Positions 50,668 to 59,069 of a stretch of DNA of 64,000 nt are shown in pieces (the first letter of the stretch is position 1; each line of letters opens with the position of its first letter). The DNA lies in assembly GCA_900102115.1 (NCBI GenBank), contig FNAW01000006.1:43976-107975 (forward strand). Reading direction: 5' to 3'. The translations under genes and the position numbers were made by a program. The notes under the pieces were generated by a model. The model was not told where the DNA came from and made no database searches. It saw nothing but the letters and a program-made list of their open reading frames with translations. This stretch comes from Blastococcus fimeti. GTDB lineage: Bacteria; Actinomycetota; Actinomycetes; Mycobacteriales; Geodermatophilaceae.

Positions 50668-52061
50668 TGGACCTCGCCGGGCTCCGCGGTATCGGGCTCT
50701 TCGACGGCAGCGGCGACGACCAGTTGCAGGCGCTGCTCGACGCGGGCACCCAGGTGACCTTCGAGAGCGGGGACATGCTGTTCGAGGAGAACTCCCCGGC
50801 CGACGCCTGGTGGGTGCTGCTCGACGGACGGGTCGACCTGCTGCGCCACGTCGGACGCGACGAGACCCGGCTCGGAGTCATGGACGTGCCCGGCCGGTGG
50901 GCCGGCGGCTTCCGCGCCTGGGACGAGCACGGCGCCTACCTCGCGAGCGGACGCGCCGTGACCTCCGGCTGCATGCTCCGGGTGCCCGCGGTGACCCTGC
51001 GTCAGCTGTGGGCGTCCCGGTTCCCACTCGGGCTGCAGCTCATCGAGGGCGTGTCCCGGTCCGCGCGCACCTACGAGTCCATGGCGCGGCAGCGGGAGGC
51101 GCTCGCCGCCCTCGGCACGCTCGCAGCCGGACTCGCCCACGAGCTCAACAACCCGGCCGCGGCGGCCACGCGCGCGGTCGAGGCGCTCGGCGGTGCCTAC
51201 CAGGGGCTGCTCTCCTCCCTCCAGCGGCTCGCGGCGGTTCGGATCGACGCCGCGCAGTTCGGCGGGATCGACTCGTTGCGCCGGGAACTCGCGACCCGGC
51301 AGCCGGCCCTCGGGCCCATGGAGGTCGCCGACCGGGAGGACGAGCTCTCCGATTGGCTCTCCGCCCGGTCCGTCGCGCGCGACTGGGTGGTCGCACCCGT
51401 CCTCGCTTCGGCCGGTGCCGACGTCGCCTGGTGCGAGCGGGTCGCCGACACGATGGGCGAGGAGTCGCTGGAGCCCGCGCTCGAGTGGGTGACGAACACG
51501 CTCGCCGCGACCGGCCTGCTGGCCGAGGTCGAGGAGTCCACACGCCGGATCTCCGACCTCGTCGCGGCCGTGAAGTCCTACTCGCAGCTCGACCGCGCCG
51601 CCATGCAGGTCACCGACCTGGCCGAAGGCCTGGAGAGCACGCTGGTGATGCTGGCGCACCGCATCCCGGCGGGCGTGACCGTGGTCCGCCAGTACGGCGC
51701 CGAGGTCCCCCCGATCCAGGCGCTCGCTGCGGAGCTCAACCAGGTCTGGACCAACCTGATCACCAACGCGCTCGACGCAATGGGCGGCTCCGGCACCCTC
51801 CGCGTGTCGACGCGCCTCGACCGGGACTGGGCGGTCGTGGAGATCGCCGATACCGGCCCGGGGATGTCACCGGAGGTCCGGCAGCACGCCTTCGACCCCT
51901 TCTTCACGACCAAGGGGGTGGGCGAGGGCACCGGCCTCGGCCTGGACATCTCCCGGCGCATCGTCGACCGGCACCACGGCGAGATCGCCATCGACCTCGA
52001 GCCGGGCGAGACGGTGCTGCGGGTGCGGCTCCCGTCGGGGCACGCCCACGCCGGTCGTTGA
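50667..52061 (+). CDS. Sensor histidine kinase with cyclic-nucleotide-binding-like domain
   Basis: A 464-residue soluble kinase. Residues about 1-125 form a CRP-like beta barrel (GDMLFEENSPADAWWVLLDG), lacking a clear cAMP-binding RxS segment, so the ligand may differ. A coiled region leads to the histidine in LAAGLAHELNNPAAA (His about 159). There is a long helical insertion, then the ATPase domain with NQVWTNLITNALDAM (N box), ADTGPGM (G1) and GTGLGLDIS (G2). No membrane segment, so it senses a cytoplasmic signal. Its ATG shares one base with the stop of the receiver/reductase fusion (TGATG). The pair looks like a redox two-component module. Confidence 0.88.
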   Translation: MDLAGLRGIGLFDGSGDDQLQALLDAGTQVTFESGDMLFEENSPADAWWVLLDGRVDLLRHVGRDETRLGVMDVPGRWAGGFRAWDEHGAYLASGRAVTSGCMLRVPAVTLRQLWASRFPLGLQLIEGVSRSARTYESMARQREALAALGTLAAGLAHELNNPAAAATRAVEALGGAYQGLLSSLQRLAAVRIDAAQFGGIDSLRRELATRQPALGPMEVADREDELSDWLSARSVARDWVVAPVLASAGADVAWCERVADTMGEESLEPALEWVTNTLAATGLLAEVEESTRRISDLVAAVKSYSQLDRAAMQVTDLAEGLESTLVMLAHRIPAGVTVVRQYGAEVPPIQALAAELNQVWTNLITNALDAMGGSGTLRVSTRLDRDWAVVEIADTGPGMSPEVRQHAFDPFFTTKGVGEGTGLGLDISRRIVDRHHGEIAIDLEPGETVLRVRLPSGHAHAGR

Positions 52062-52068
52062 CCGCCGG

Positions 52069-54408
52069 TCAAATGTGCTGGCGGCGCTGCAGGTGCACGA
52101 AGGCGACCCACCCGACGGGCGCGGGCAGCCAGAAGGTGACGGTGCGGAAGGCCAGCACCGCGGCCAGCGCCCCGGCCACCGGGACACCGGTCGCGGTCAG
52201 CCCACCGATCAGCGCCGCCTCGACCGCCCCGAGCCCGCCGGGCGTGGGCGCCACCGACCCCACCGCCGAGGACACCAGGTACACCCCGATCACCGTGGGC
52301 AGCGCGAGGGAGACGTCGAAGGCCCGGAGGGAGGCGTCCAGGGCCAGCACGTAGCCCGCGTTCTGCAGCAGGATGCCCCCCAGCGCCGTCGCCAGCCGCC
52401 GGGGCTCGGTGGCGACGGCGAGCAGCTGCGGCAGGGACTGCCGCAGCAGCGGCTCGAGGCGGCTGTGCAGCAGGCGGCGCACCGGCGCGATCGCCACGAG
52501 CAGCCCGACGACGGCGACGGCGCCGAGCAGCACGAGCAGCACGTCCCCGCTGGGCACCAAGGACAGCCGCGCCGTCGACACGCCGCTGGCCCACCCGACG
52601 GCGAGCAGCAGCAGGACGGTGGCGGCGACCGTGGCCACCTGGCTCACCGCCACGCTGGCCGCGGCCGCCCCCACGGTCAGCCCGGCCCGCTGCAGGAAGC
52701 GGATGTTGATCCCCACGTGGCCGACCGTCGGCGGCGTCACGAGGGTGAGCCACGCCGAGGAGACCTGCACCAGCGTGGCGCGGCGCAGCGAGAGGGCGAC
52801 CGGCACGAACGGGATGAGCGCGAGGGCCGCGCCGACGTAGGTGAGCGCGGATCCGCCCAGGGCGACCAGGAGCCACGCCGCCTCGGCCCGGCGCAGCTCG
52901 TCGACGATGCTCACCTGGGACAGCTGCGAGGCCAGCAGGAACGCCGCGACCGTCGAGGCCCCGACGGTGAGGATCACCCGCAGCGAGAACCGCTCGAGGC
53001 GGGGCGCGGCGGCCACCGTCCCGTCCGGGCCGGCCAGTGCCCGCCGCAGCTCCGCGAGCAGCTCCGTACCGCGCACGGCCCGCCGGACCGACGCCGGCAG
53101 GGCGACCGGCTGCACGAGCGCGGGCACGCGCGGCGGCATCGGGCCCGGAGCGCGGGCCGCCCGGAGCGCCGCGACGGCCGCCTCGGACCCGACGACGGTG
53201 GCACCGCCGACGAGCAGGGCGACGGTGTCGAGGTCCCGCTGGAGCTCGCCGGCCGCGGGCTGCGCCGCGCGCAGGTCCCGGAACCCGGCCGTGCCGTCCG
53301 GGCCGAGCAGCACGCTGTCCGGGGTCAGCGCCCCGTGCGCCAGACCGACGGCGTGCAGCCGGCGCAGCGCGGTGAAGGCCGCCGCCAGCCCCGCCTGGGC
53401 GGCGTCGCCCGCCTCGGTCAGCGGCGTGCCGGCCAGGGGCCGCTCGACCAGCACCAGGGCCGGGCCGACGGCCAGCAGGGCCATCACCGCGGGGACCGGG
53501 ACCCCGGCCGCACCGGCCAGGGCGGCGCTGGACGCCTCGCGCTCCAGGTCGCCGCGCTGGCTCAGCGACGGCCGGCCGACCACCGCGGCGCGGAAGCGGA
53601 GCATCCGCCCGGCCCGGCGCACCAGCGGCAGCCCGCGGCCGTCGGGGTCGACCACCGTGATGCACACCGGTCCGGTGGCATCGGTCCCGGTGAGGCGGAC
53701 CAGGCCCGCGTGCTGCTCGCCCACCTCCAGCTCGCCGACCACCACCCCCGCGCGGGCGAGCTCGGCGCGCAGGACGTCGTCGACCGGCCGCGCCGGGCTG
53801 ACCCCGGCCGCCAGACGCACGGCCAGTCCGGCCAGGGTGCCGAGCAGGACCGCCGCCACCGTCCCCTGCAGCGTGAGGTTGCCCAGCGCCACCCCGCAGA
53901 CCAGCGCCGCCAGCACCACCCACCGGCTGGGCGCACGCCACCTCCGGCGCCGCTGGAGGTCCGCGCCGACCAGGAAGGCGATCGTGGCCACGACCGGGAC
54001 CAGCGCGGCGTCGTCCCGCGGACCGGTCAGCACGTCCGCGACCACGCCGCCGGCGGCGTCGCCCACCCGCTCCGCCAGGGCGCCGAGCACCAGCCCGAGC
54101 AGGCCGGCGGCGAGCGCCTGCAGCAGCGCCGCGCGGCGGTGCCGGGCGGCGTCGACCGCGACGGTGCCCAGCACGCCCAGCACGGCCAGCGAGGCCGCCA
54201 CCGAGGCGAGGGAGAACACCGTCCGGAGCGGGTCGCGCACGACCGTGGGCACGGCGCCGTCCAGCATGTCGACGGCGTCGGGGGTGGTGAACGTGAGCAG
54301 CAGGATCAGGCCCAGCCCGGCCGCGGCCATGAGCAGCTGGACGACGTCGTTGGGACGGCGGACCCGGAGGGCGGGCAGCTCCGCTCCGCCCGTCCGACCC
54401 CCGCTCAC
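52069..54408 (-). CDS. Membrane protein with pseudokinase and AglD/MprF-type flippase domain
   Basis: A 779-residue protein. The first 200 residues contain about five membrane helices of unknown family. Residues about 225-440 keep the outline of a kinase fold but have lost key residues: Thr instead of the ATP-binding Lys (CITVVDPDG), HGALTPDSVLL instead of an HxD loop, and GFRDL instead of DFG. From about 470 to 775 there are eight helices with SSAVGSVAPTPGGLGAVEAAL, the LPG_synthase_TM hallmark. GTG start at 54408, with GGGGA upstream; the longer frame is not protein-like. The module order parallels the 33.7 kb fusion, where the kinase is less damaged. Convergent with the histidine kinase, seven bases between stops. 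Confidence 0.8.
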   Translation of the reverse strand: MSGGRTGGAELPALRVRRPNDVVQLLMAAAGLGLILLLTFTTPDAVDMLDGAVPTVVRDPLRTVFSLASVAASLAVLGVLGTVAVDAARHRRAALLQALAAGLLGLVLGALAERVGDAAGGVVADVLTGPRDDAALVPVVATIAFLVGADLQRRRRWRAPSRWVVLAALVCGVALGNLTLQGTVAAVLLGTLAGLAVRLAAGVSPARPVDDVLRAELARAGVVVGELEVGEQHAGLVRLTGTDATGPVCITVVDPDGRGLPLVRRAGRMLRFRAAVVGRPSLSQRGDLEREASSAALAGAAGVPVPAVMALLAVGPALVLVERPLAGTPLTEAGDAAQAGLAAAFTALRRLHAVGLAHGALTPDSVLLGPDGTAGFRDLRAAQPAAGELQRDLDTVALLVGGATVVGSEAAVAALRAARAPGPMPPRVPALVQPVALPASVRRAVRGTELLAELRRALAGPDGTVAAAPRLERFSLRVILTVGASTVAAFLLASQLSQVSIVDELRRAEAAWLLVALGGSALTYVGAALALIPFVPVALSLRRATLVQVSSAWLTLVTPPTVGHVGINIRFLQRAGLTVGAAAASVAVSQVATVAATVLLLLAVGWASGVSTARLSLVPSGDVLLVLLGAVAVVGLLVAIAPVRRLLHSRLEPLLRQSLPQLLAVATEPRRLATALGGILLQNAGYVLALDASLRAFDVSLALPTVIGVYLVSSAVGSVAPTPGGLGAVEAALIGGLTATGVPVAGALAAVLAFRTVTFWLPAPVGWVAFVHLQRRQHI

Positions 54409-54538
54409 CGCGCGATCATCCCCGAACCGGGCGCCGGGATGTGCCACCGGGACGCGGAGTCCCCCCGTTCGTGGCGCTGCCTGCGCGCGGCGGTGCGCTG
54501 CTTGACTGGGCCGGTCCACCTGCACGAAGGAGCCCGCC

Positions 54539-55567
54539 ATGCCCGACCCCTCGCAGCCGCTCGCGAAGCTCGGCTTCCTGACCATCGGCTCCTTCGACGC
54601 CGCCGACCCGCGGGCGGGGCACGAGACGACGCTGCGGGTCATCGAGCTGGGCGAGCGGCTCGGCTTCGACAGCGCCTGGGTCCGCCACCGGCACCTGCAG
54701 TACGGCATCTCCTCCCCCGTCGCCGTCCTGGCCGCCGCCACGCAGCGCACCAGCCGGATCGAGCTGGGCACCGCGGTGATCCCGCTCGGCTGGGAGAACC
54801 CGCTGCGGCTGGCCGAGGACCTCGCCACGGTCGACGTCCTCTCCGGCGGCCGGCTGAACCCGGGCATCAGCGTCGGACCCCCGATGCACTGGGACGACGT
54901 CCGGGCCGCCCTCTATCCCGACACCGCGGAGCTCGAGGACTTCTCCTACGGGCGGGTGTCCCGGCTGCTGTCCCTGGTCGCCGGGGAGCCCGCGAGCTCC
55001 TTCGCCGGCCGCGAGGGCGTCGTCGAGGAGTGGTCCGACCGGGTGCAGCCGCACGCGGCCGGGCTGCGCGACCGGCTCTGGTACGGCGGCGGCAGCCTCG
55101 GCTCGGCGCGGTGGGCCGGCGAGCACGGCATGAACTTCCTGACCAGCAGCGTGGTCAAGGCCGAGGACGCCGCCGAGCCGGACTTCGCCACCATCCAGCG
55201 GGCGCACGTCCAGGCGTTCCGTGCCGCGCACCCCGCCGGGGCGGCCGCCCGCGTCTCCCAGGGCCTGGTCGTGATCCCCACCGACACCGCCACACCGGCC
55301 CAGCGGGAGAAGTACGCCGCGTACGTGGCACAGCGGCTGCCGCGGACGACGTCGCCGCAGGGCCCGGCCCGCATGATGTTCGCCCCCGACCTGCTCGGCA
55401 CCGCCGAGGAGATCGCCGAGCAGCTGTACGCGCACGCCGGCTTCCGGGAGGTCTCCGAGGTCGCCTTCGCGCTGCCGTTCAGCTTCGCCGACGAGGACTA
55501 CGAGCAGATGCTCACCGACATCGCGACCCGGCTGGGGCCCGCGCTGGGGTGGCGTCCCCGCGCCTGA
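54539..55567 (+). CDS. LLM-class flavin-dependent oxidoreductase
   Basis: A 342-residue luciferase-like TIM-barrel protein. The opening LGFLTIGSFDAADP, the segments WVRHRHLQYGISSPVAVLAA, RIELGTAVIPLGWENPLRLAED and LSGGRLNPGISVG are typical of bacterial luciferase-like monooxygenases or F420/FMN-dependent reductases. Flavin type cannot be told by eye. No signal peptide. ATG with GAAGGAG upstream. It is the first of the nitrogen-compound genes: the acetamidase follows after 63 bases with its own promoter. Possible roles include oxidation of a heterocyclic or amide substrate that feeds the hydrolases downstream, but this is inference. Confidence 0.82.
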   Translation: MPDPSQPLAKLGFLTIGSFDAADPRAGHETTLRVIELGERLGFDSAWVRHRHLQYGISSPVAVLAAATQRTSRIELGTAVIPLGWENPLRLAEDLATVDVLSGGRLNPGISVGPPMHWDDVRAALYPDTAELEDFSYGRVSRLLSLVAGEPASSFAGREGVVEEWSDRVQPHAAGLRDRLWYGGGSLGSARWAGEHGMNFLTSSVVKAEDAAEPDFATIQRAHVQAFRAAHPAGAAARVSQGLVVIPTDTATPAQREKYAAYVAQRLPRTTSPQGPARMMFAPDLLGTAEEIAEQLYAHAGFREVSEVAFALPFSFADEDYEQMLTDIATRLGPALGWRPRA

Positions 55568-55602
55568 GCGCCGGCACGGCGAATCCCGGGCGGAACACCG
55601 CT

Positions 55603-55623
55603 GAAACGTTCGTCTCCTAGCGT
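55603..55623 (+). promoter_or_regulatory. Leaderless promoter with GAAAC-N4-GTCTC palindrome (acetamidase operon)
   Basis: The -10 TAGCGT (55618-55623) ends seven bases before the ATG at 55631, and no ribosome site is present, so the transcript should be leaderless. Directly upstream is the near-palindrome GAAAC-GTTC-GTCTC (55603-55616). An almost identical arrangement precedes the OHCU decarboxylase gene, which argues for a shared regulator of the two operons. Confidence 0.6.
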
Positions 55624-55630
55624 CCCGGCG

Positions 55631-56701
55631 ATGACGACCCCAGTCCTGCAGCCGGGCAGCGGCCCCATCCGCGCCGGGACCTACCTGCCGTCGACGCCGG
55701 AGCACGTGCTGTGGGGCCGACTCCCCTGCGCGCGCGATCGGCCGGTGCTCACCGTGGAGTCCGGTACCGAGGTCACCCTCGACACGGTCAGCCACGAGGG
55801 CATCCTGGAGGACCAGGGGCGTGATCCCGAGGAGTTCTTCGGCCGGCACGGGGTGCTCGAGGTGCTCGACGACGCCGTCGCGCTGGCGGCGAGCGAGCAC
55901 CCGCACCGGTTCGGGATCGACGGGCCGCACGTGGTCAGCCGGCCGATCGCCGTCTCCGGTGCCCGGGTCGGCGACCTGCTCGCCATGACCGTCCTCGACG
56001 CCACGCCGCGGGTGCCCTACGGGGTGATCTCCAACCGGCACGGCAAGGGCGCCCTGGCGGGCGAGTACCCGGCCGCCGGCCTGCCGGTGGTCAACGCCTT
56101 TGCCGGCGTCAGCGACGACGGCGCCTCGGGCCTGCTGCCGCTCACGGAGGGCGCGGAGCCGTCGGTGCGGTTCCCGCTGCACCCGTTCCTCGGGATCATG
56201 GGCGTCGCCGTCCCGGGCGCGGAGCAGCCGCACTCGGTGCCGCCGGGCCCGCACGGCGGCAACCTGGACATCGCCCTGCTGACCGCCGGCAGCACGCTGT
56301 ACCTCCCGGTGCAGGTCGACGGCGCGCTGGCCTACGTCGGCGATCCGCACTTCGCCCAGGGCGACGGCGAGGTGAGCCTGACCGCGATGGAGGGCAGCCT
56401 GCGCGCGACCGTCCGCTTCGACGTGATCGCCCGCGAGGAGGCGCTCCAGCGCTTCGGCGAGCTGACCGGCCCGCTCGCCGAGACCACCGAGTACCTGGTC
56501 CCGACCGGCCTGGACGAGGACCTCGACCTGGCCGTGCAGCACTGCGTGCGCGCCGCGATCGCGCTGCTGCAGGCGCGCTTCGGGATGGACGCCGCACTCG
56601 CCTACGCCTACCTCTCCGCGGCCACCGACTTCCGGATCAGCCAGGTGGTCGACGTCGTCAAGGGTGTGCACGCCACCATCCGGAAGGCCGACTTCGCGTG
56701 A
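55631..56701 (+). CDS. Acetamidase/formamidase family amidohydrolase
   Basis: A 356-residue enzyme of the FmdA/AmdA family: the opening VLWGRLPCARDRPVLTVESG, the segment SRPIAVSGARVGDLLAMTVLD, HPFLGIMGVAV, PGPHGGNLDIALL and the C-terminal ALAYAYLSAATDFRISQVVD are all family features. These enzymes hydrolyse short-chain amides (formamide, acetamide) to the acid and ammonia, in the cytoplasm. ATG start seven bases after a TAGCGT -10 (leaderless). The stop overlaps the next gene's GTG by four bases. Next to the purine pathway, a substrate such as oxamate is a candidate, but this has not been shown for the family. Confidence 0.88.
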   Translation: MTTPVLQPGSGPIRAGTYLPSTPEHVLWGRLPCARDRPVLTVESGTEVTLDTVSHEGILEDQGRDPEEFFGRHGVLEVLDDAVALAASEHPHRFGIDGPHVVSRPIAVSGARVGDLLAMTVLDATPRVPYGVISNRHGKGALAGEYPAAGLPVVNAFAGVSDDGASGLLPLTEGAEPSVRFPLHPFLGIMGVAVPGAEQPHSVPPGPHGGNLDIALLTAGSTLYLPVQVDGALAYVGDPHFAQGDGEVSLTAMEGSLRATVRFDVIAREEALQRFGELTGPLAETTEYLVPTGLDEDLDLAVQHCVRAAIALLQARFGMDAALAYAYLSAATDFRISQVVDVVKGVHATIRKADFA

Positions 56702-58215
56702 GCGGACCGGTGGCGGCGGGGCTGCTCGAGGCGTTCCGCGCCTACGAGGCCGCGCTCATGGCCGACGACGTCGCCGTCCTGGACCGGCTGTTCGCGCCGG
56801 GGCCGGACACGCTGCGCGCCGACGGCGACGGTGTCCTCGTGGGGCACGACCGCATCGCGGCGTTCCGGGCCGCCCGCGGCGGCGCCCCGCAGCGGGCGCT
56901 CGCCGCACTGCACGTCCAGGTGGTCGACGCCGACTGCGCGCTGGTCCTGGCGGAGACCGCGCCGGCCCGGGGCGGACGCGGGCTGCAGACCCAGCTCTGG
57001 CGGCGGACCGCCGGGCTGCCCGGGTACGACGGCTGGCGGATCACCGCGGCGCACGTCTCCGCACCGGCGGCAGCCCTCGATCCCCGGGTCTGGCGGGTCG
57101 TGGGCGACCCGCTCGTCCCGCCGTCGGGAACGGGACCGCTGACCGGTGAGACCGTCGCGGTGAAGGACCTGTACGCCGTCGCCGGTCACGCCGTCGGTGC
57201 GGGCAACCCGGCCTGGCTGGCCGACGCCCGGCCCGAGCCGGCGCACGCCGCCGTCGTCGGACGGCTGCTCGACGCCGGAGCGGCGGTCCGCGGCATCGCC
57301 CGCACCGACGAGTTCGCCTACTCCCTGGGGGGCACCAACGCGCACTACGGCACCCCGCCGAACGCGGCGGCCCCGTACCGCATCCCCGGCGGCTCCTCCA
57401 ACGGCAGCGCCGGCGCGGTCGCCCTCGGGCACGCGACGATCGGGCTGGGCACCGACACCGGCGGCTCGATCCGCGTGCCGGCCGCCTACCAGGGCCTGTT
57501 CGGCATCCGCACCACGCACGGCGCCGTCGACCGCACCGGCCTGCTCCCGCTCGCGGCGGACGCGGACGCGGTGGGCTGGCTGACCCGCTCGGCCGAGCTG
57601 CTCGCCGTCGTCGGGGACGTGCTCCTCCCGCCCGGACCGGCCGGCGGCGAGAGCCGGCTGGTCTTCCTCCCGGCGCTCGTCGACGCGGCCGACCCCGACG
57701 TCCGCACCGCCGTGCACGGCTGGCTCGCCGACGCCGGCGCAGCGGAGCTCGACGAGCCGCTCGAGGACCTCGACGGGTGGCGCTCCGCGTTCCAGACCTG
57801 GCAGGGCTTCCAGGCGTGGCAGGCGCACGGCCCCTGGCTCGCGGGCCGCCTCGACGTGCTCGGCGCCGACGTGCGCTCGCGGTTCGAGACCGCCGCCGCG
57901 ATCGACGACGACACCGCCGGCCGGGCCCGCGCGGTCCTGGACCGGGCCCGCGAGCGCGTGCTGGACCTGGTCGACGACCGCGTGCTGGTGCTGCCGAGCG
58001 CCCCCTCGGTGCCGCCCCCGACCGCGACCGGGACGACGGCGGAGCTGCGGAACGCGACCATGCGGCTCACCTGCCTGGCCTCGCTGGCGGGCCTGCCCGC
58101 CGTGGGTCTGCCGGTCCGCACCGACGCGGGGCTGCCCGCCGGGGTCTGCCTGATGGCCGCGCCGGGCAGGGACCGGGAACTGCTGGACCTGGTGCGCGAG
58201 TACACGCAATGCTGA
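56698..58215 (+). CDS. AtzH/HpxZ-like domain fused to amidase-signature hydrolase (candidate oxalurate amidohydrolase)
   Basis: A 505-residue fusion. Residues 1-125 are a DUF3225/AtzH-like (HpxZ) cone-fold domain: AFRAYEAALMADDVAVLDRLF, then RADGDGVLVGHDRIAAFRAA. The rest is an amidase-signature enzyme with complete triad: Lys156 in VAVKDLYAV, cis-Ser233 in GGSSNGSA and Ser257 in TDTGGSIRVPA; spacings of 77 and 24 residues are as expected. In Klebsiella-type hpx clusters HpxZ and the amidase HpxY are separate proteins of oxalurate catabolism; here they are joined. The small AtzG/HpxX-like subunit gene is not seen. GTG start overlaps the acetamidase stop by four bases. Confidence 0.88.
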   Translation: MSGPVAAGLLEAFRAYEAALMADDVAVLDRLFAPGPDTLRADGDGVLVGHDRIAAFRAARGGAPQRALAALHVQVVDADCALVLAETAPARGGRGLQTQLWRRTAGLPGYDGWRITAAHVSAPAAALDPRVWRVVGDPLVPPSGTGPLTGETVAVKDLYAVAGHAVGAGNPAWLADARPEPAHAAVVGRLLDAGAAVRGIARTDEFAYSLGGTNAHYGTPPNAAAPYRIPGGSSNGSAGAVALGHATIGLGTDTGGSIRVPAAYQGLFGIRTTHGAVDRTGLLPLAADADAVGWLTRSAELLAVVGDVLLPPGPAGGESRLVFLPALVDAADPDVRTAVHGWLADAGAAELDEPLEDLDGWRSAFQTWQGFQAWQAHGPWLAGRLDVLGADVRSRFETAAAIDDDTAGRARAVLDRARERVLDLVDDRVLVLPSAPSVPPPTATGTTAELRNATMRLTCLASLAGLPAVGLPVRTDAGLPAGVCLMAAPGRDRELLDLVREYTQC

Positions 58216-58233
58216 AACGGACGCAACGCCCCT

Positions 58234-58254
58234 GAAACCCCCGTTTCCTACGGT
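58234..58254 (+). promoter_or_regulatory. Leaderless promoter with GAAAC-N4-GTTTC palindrome (urate operon)
   Basis: The -10 TACGGT (58249-58254) ends six bases before the ATG at 58261, again without a ribosome site. Immediately upstream lies the perfect palindrome GAAAC-CCCC-GTTTC (58234-58247), at the same distance from the -10 as the GAAAC-N4-GTCTC of the acetamidase promoter. A second half-site GAAAC is at 58214-58218, partly in the preceding stop. Confidence 0.65.
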
Positions 58255-58260
58255 CGCCCC

Positions 58261-58758
58261 ATGGAGCTCGCCGAGTTCAACGCACTACCGGCCCCGGACG
58301 CCGGTTACGTGGTGCGCAGCTGCGCCCGCATCCCGTCCTTCGTCACCGCGGTGACGGCCGGCCGGCCCTACGCCGGCCTCGACGACCTGCTGGCCGCCGC
58401 CCGGGACGCCGCCGCGGCGTGGACCGACGAGGAGGTCACCGCCGCCCTGGCCGACCACCCCCGCATCGGCGAACGCCCGACGGGCAGCGGCACGGGCGCG
58501 GCGATGGCCGGCCGCGAGCAGGCCGGCGTCGACCCGGCCGACGACGAGCTGCGTCGTCGCCTGGCCGAGGGCAACCGCCGCTACGAGGAACGGTTCGGCC
58601 GGATCTACCTGGTCCGCGCCGCCGGGCGCAGCGGGCAGGAGCTCGCCGACCTGCTCGAGCAGCGGCTGGCCAACGACCCCGCCACCGAGCTCGCCGTCAC
58701 CCGCGCGGAGCTGGCCGAGATCGCGCTGCTCCGACTGGAAGGACAGGTCACGCCGTGA
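58261..58758 (+). CDS. uraD: 2-oxo-4-hydroxy-4-carboxy-5-ureidoimidazoline (OHCU) decarboxylase
   Basis: A 165-residue all-helical enzyme. The family motif ALADHPRIGERP with the catalytic His is near residue 68, and the GNRRYEERFGRIYLVRAAGR and ELAEIALLRL segments complete the signature. It converts OHCU to (S)-allantoin, the third step of urate breakdown, in the cytoplasm. ATG start is leaderless. Its stop overlaps the GTG of the HIU hydrolase gene by four bases; the two act consecutively on the unstable products of urate oxidase. First gene of a tightly coupled seven-gene unit. Confidence 0.93.
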   Translation: MELAEFNALPAPDAGYVVRSCARIPSFVTAVTAGRPYAGLDDLLAAARDAAAAWTDEEVTAALADHPRIGERPTGSGTGAAMAGREQAGVDPADDELRRRLAEGNRRYEERFGRIYLVRAAGRSGQELADLLEQRLANDPATELAVTRAELAEIALLRLEGQVTP

Positions 58759-59069
58759 GCACCGTCAGCACGCACGTGCTCGACGCCGCGCTCGGCCGCC
58801 CCGCGGCCGGGATGGACGTCGTCCTCACCTCGCCCGACGGCAGCAGCACGGCGCTGCGCACCGACGAGGACGGCCGCGCCCGGGTGGACGCCGACCTCCC
58901 GGCGGGCGAGCACACCCTGCGCTTCGCGACCGGCCCCTGGTTCGCCGCCCAGCAGCGCGCGACCTTCTTCCCCGCGGTCACGGTGGCCTTCTCGGTGCCC
59001 GACGGCGAGCACGCCCACGTGGCGCTGCTGCTCAGCCCGTTCGCCTACACGACCTACCGGGGGTCCTGA
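58755..59069 (+). CDS. uraH: 5-hydroxyisourate hydrolase (transthyretin-like)
   Basis: A 104-residue transthyretin-fold enzyme. The N-terminal VSTHVLDAALGRPAAGMDV carries the catalytic His, and the C-terminus YTTYRGS is the YRGS family ending. It hydrolyses 5-hydroxyisourate to OHCU. GTG start overlaps the uraD stop by four bases, and the stop overlaps the urate oxidase ATG by one base. Normal length for the family. Confidence 0.94.
   Translation: MSTVSTHVLDAALGRPAAGMDVVLTSPDGSSTALRTDEDGRARVDADLPAGEHTLRFATGPWFAAQQRATFFPAVTVAFSVPDGEHAHVALLLSPFAYTTYRGS

Noticed and set aside
52075..55620. 3.5 kb open frame on the plus strand across the pseudokinase-flippase and the LLM oxidoreductase
   Set aside because: It covers two genes in other frames and has no protein-like composition.
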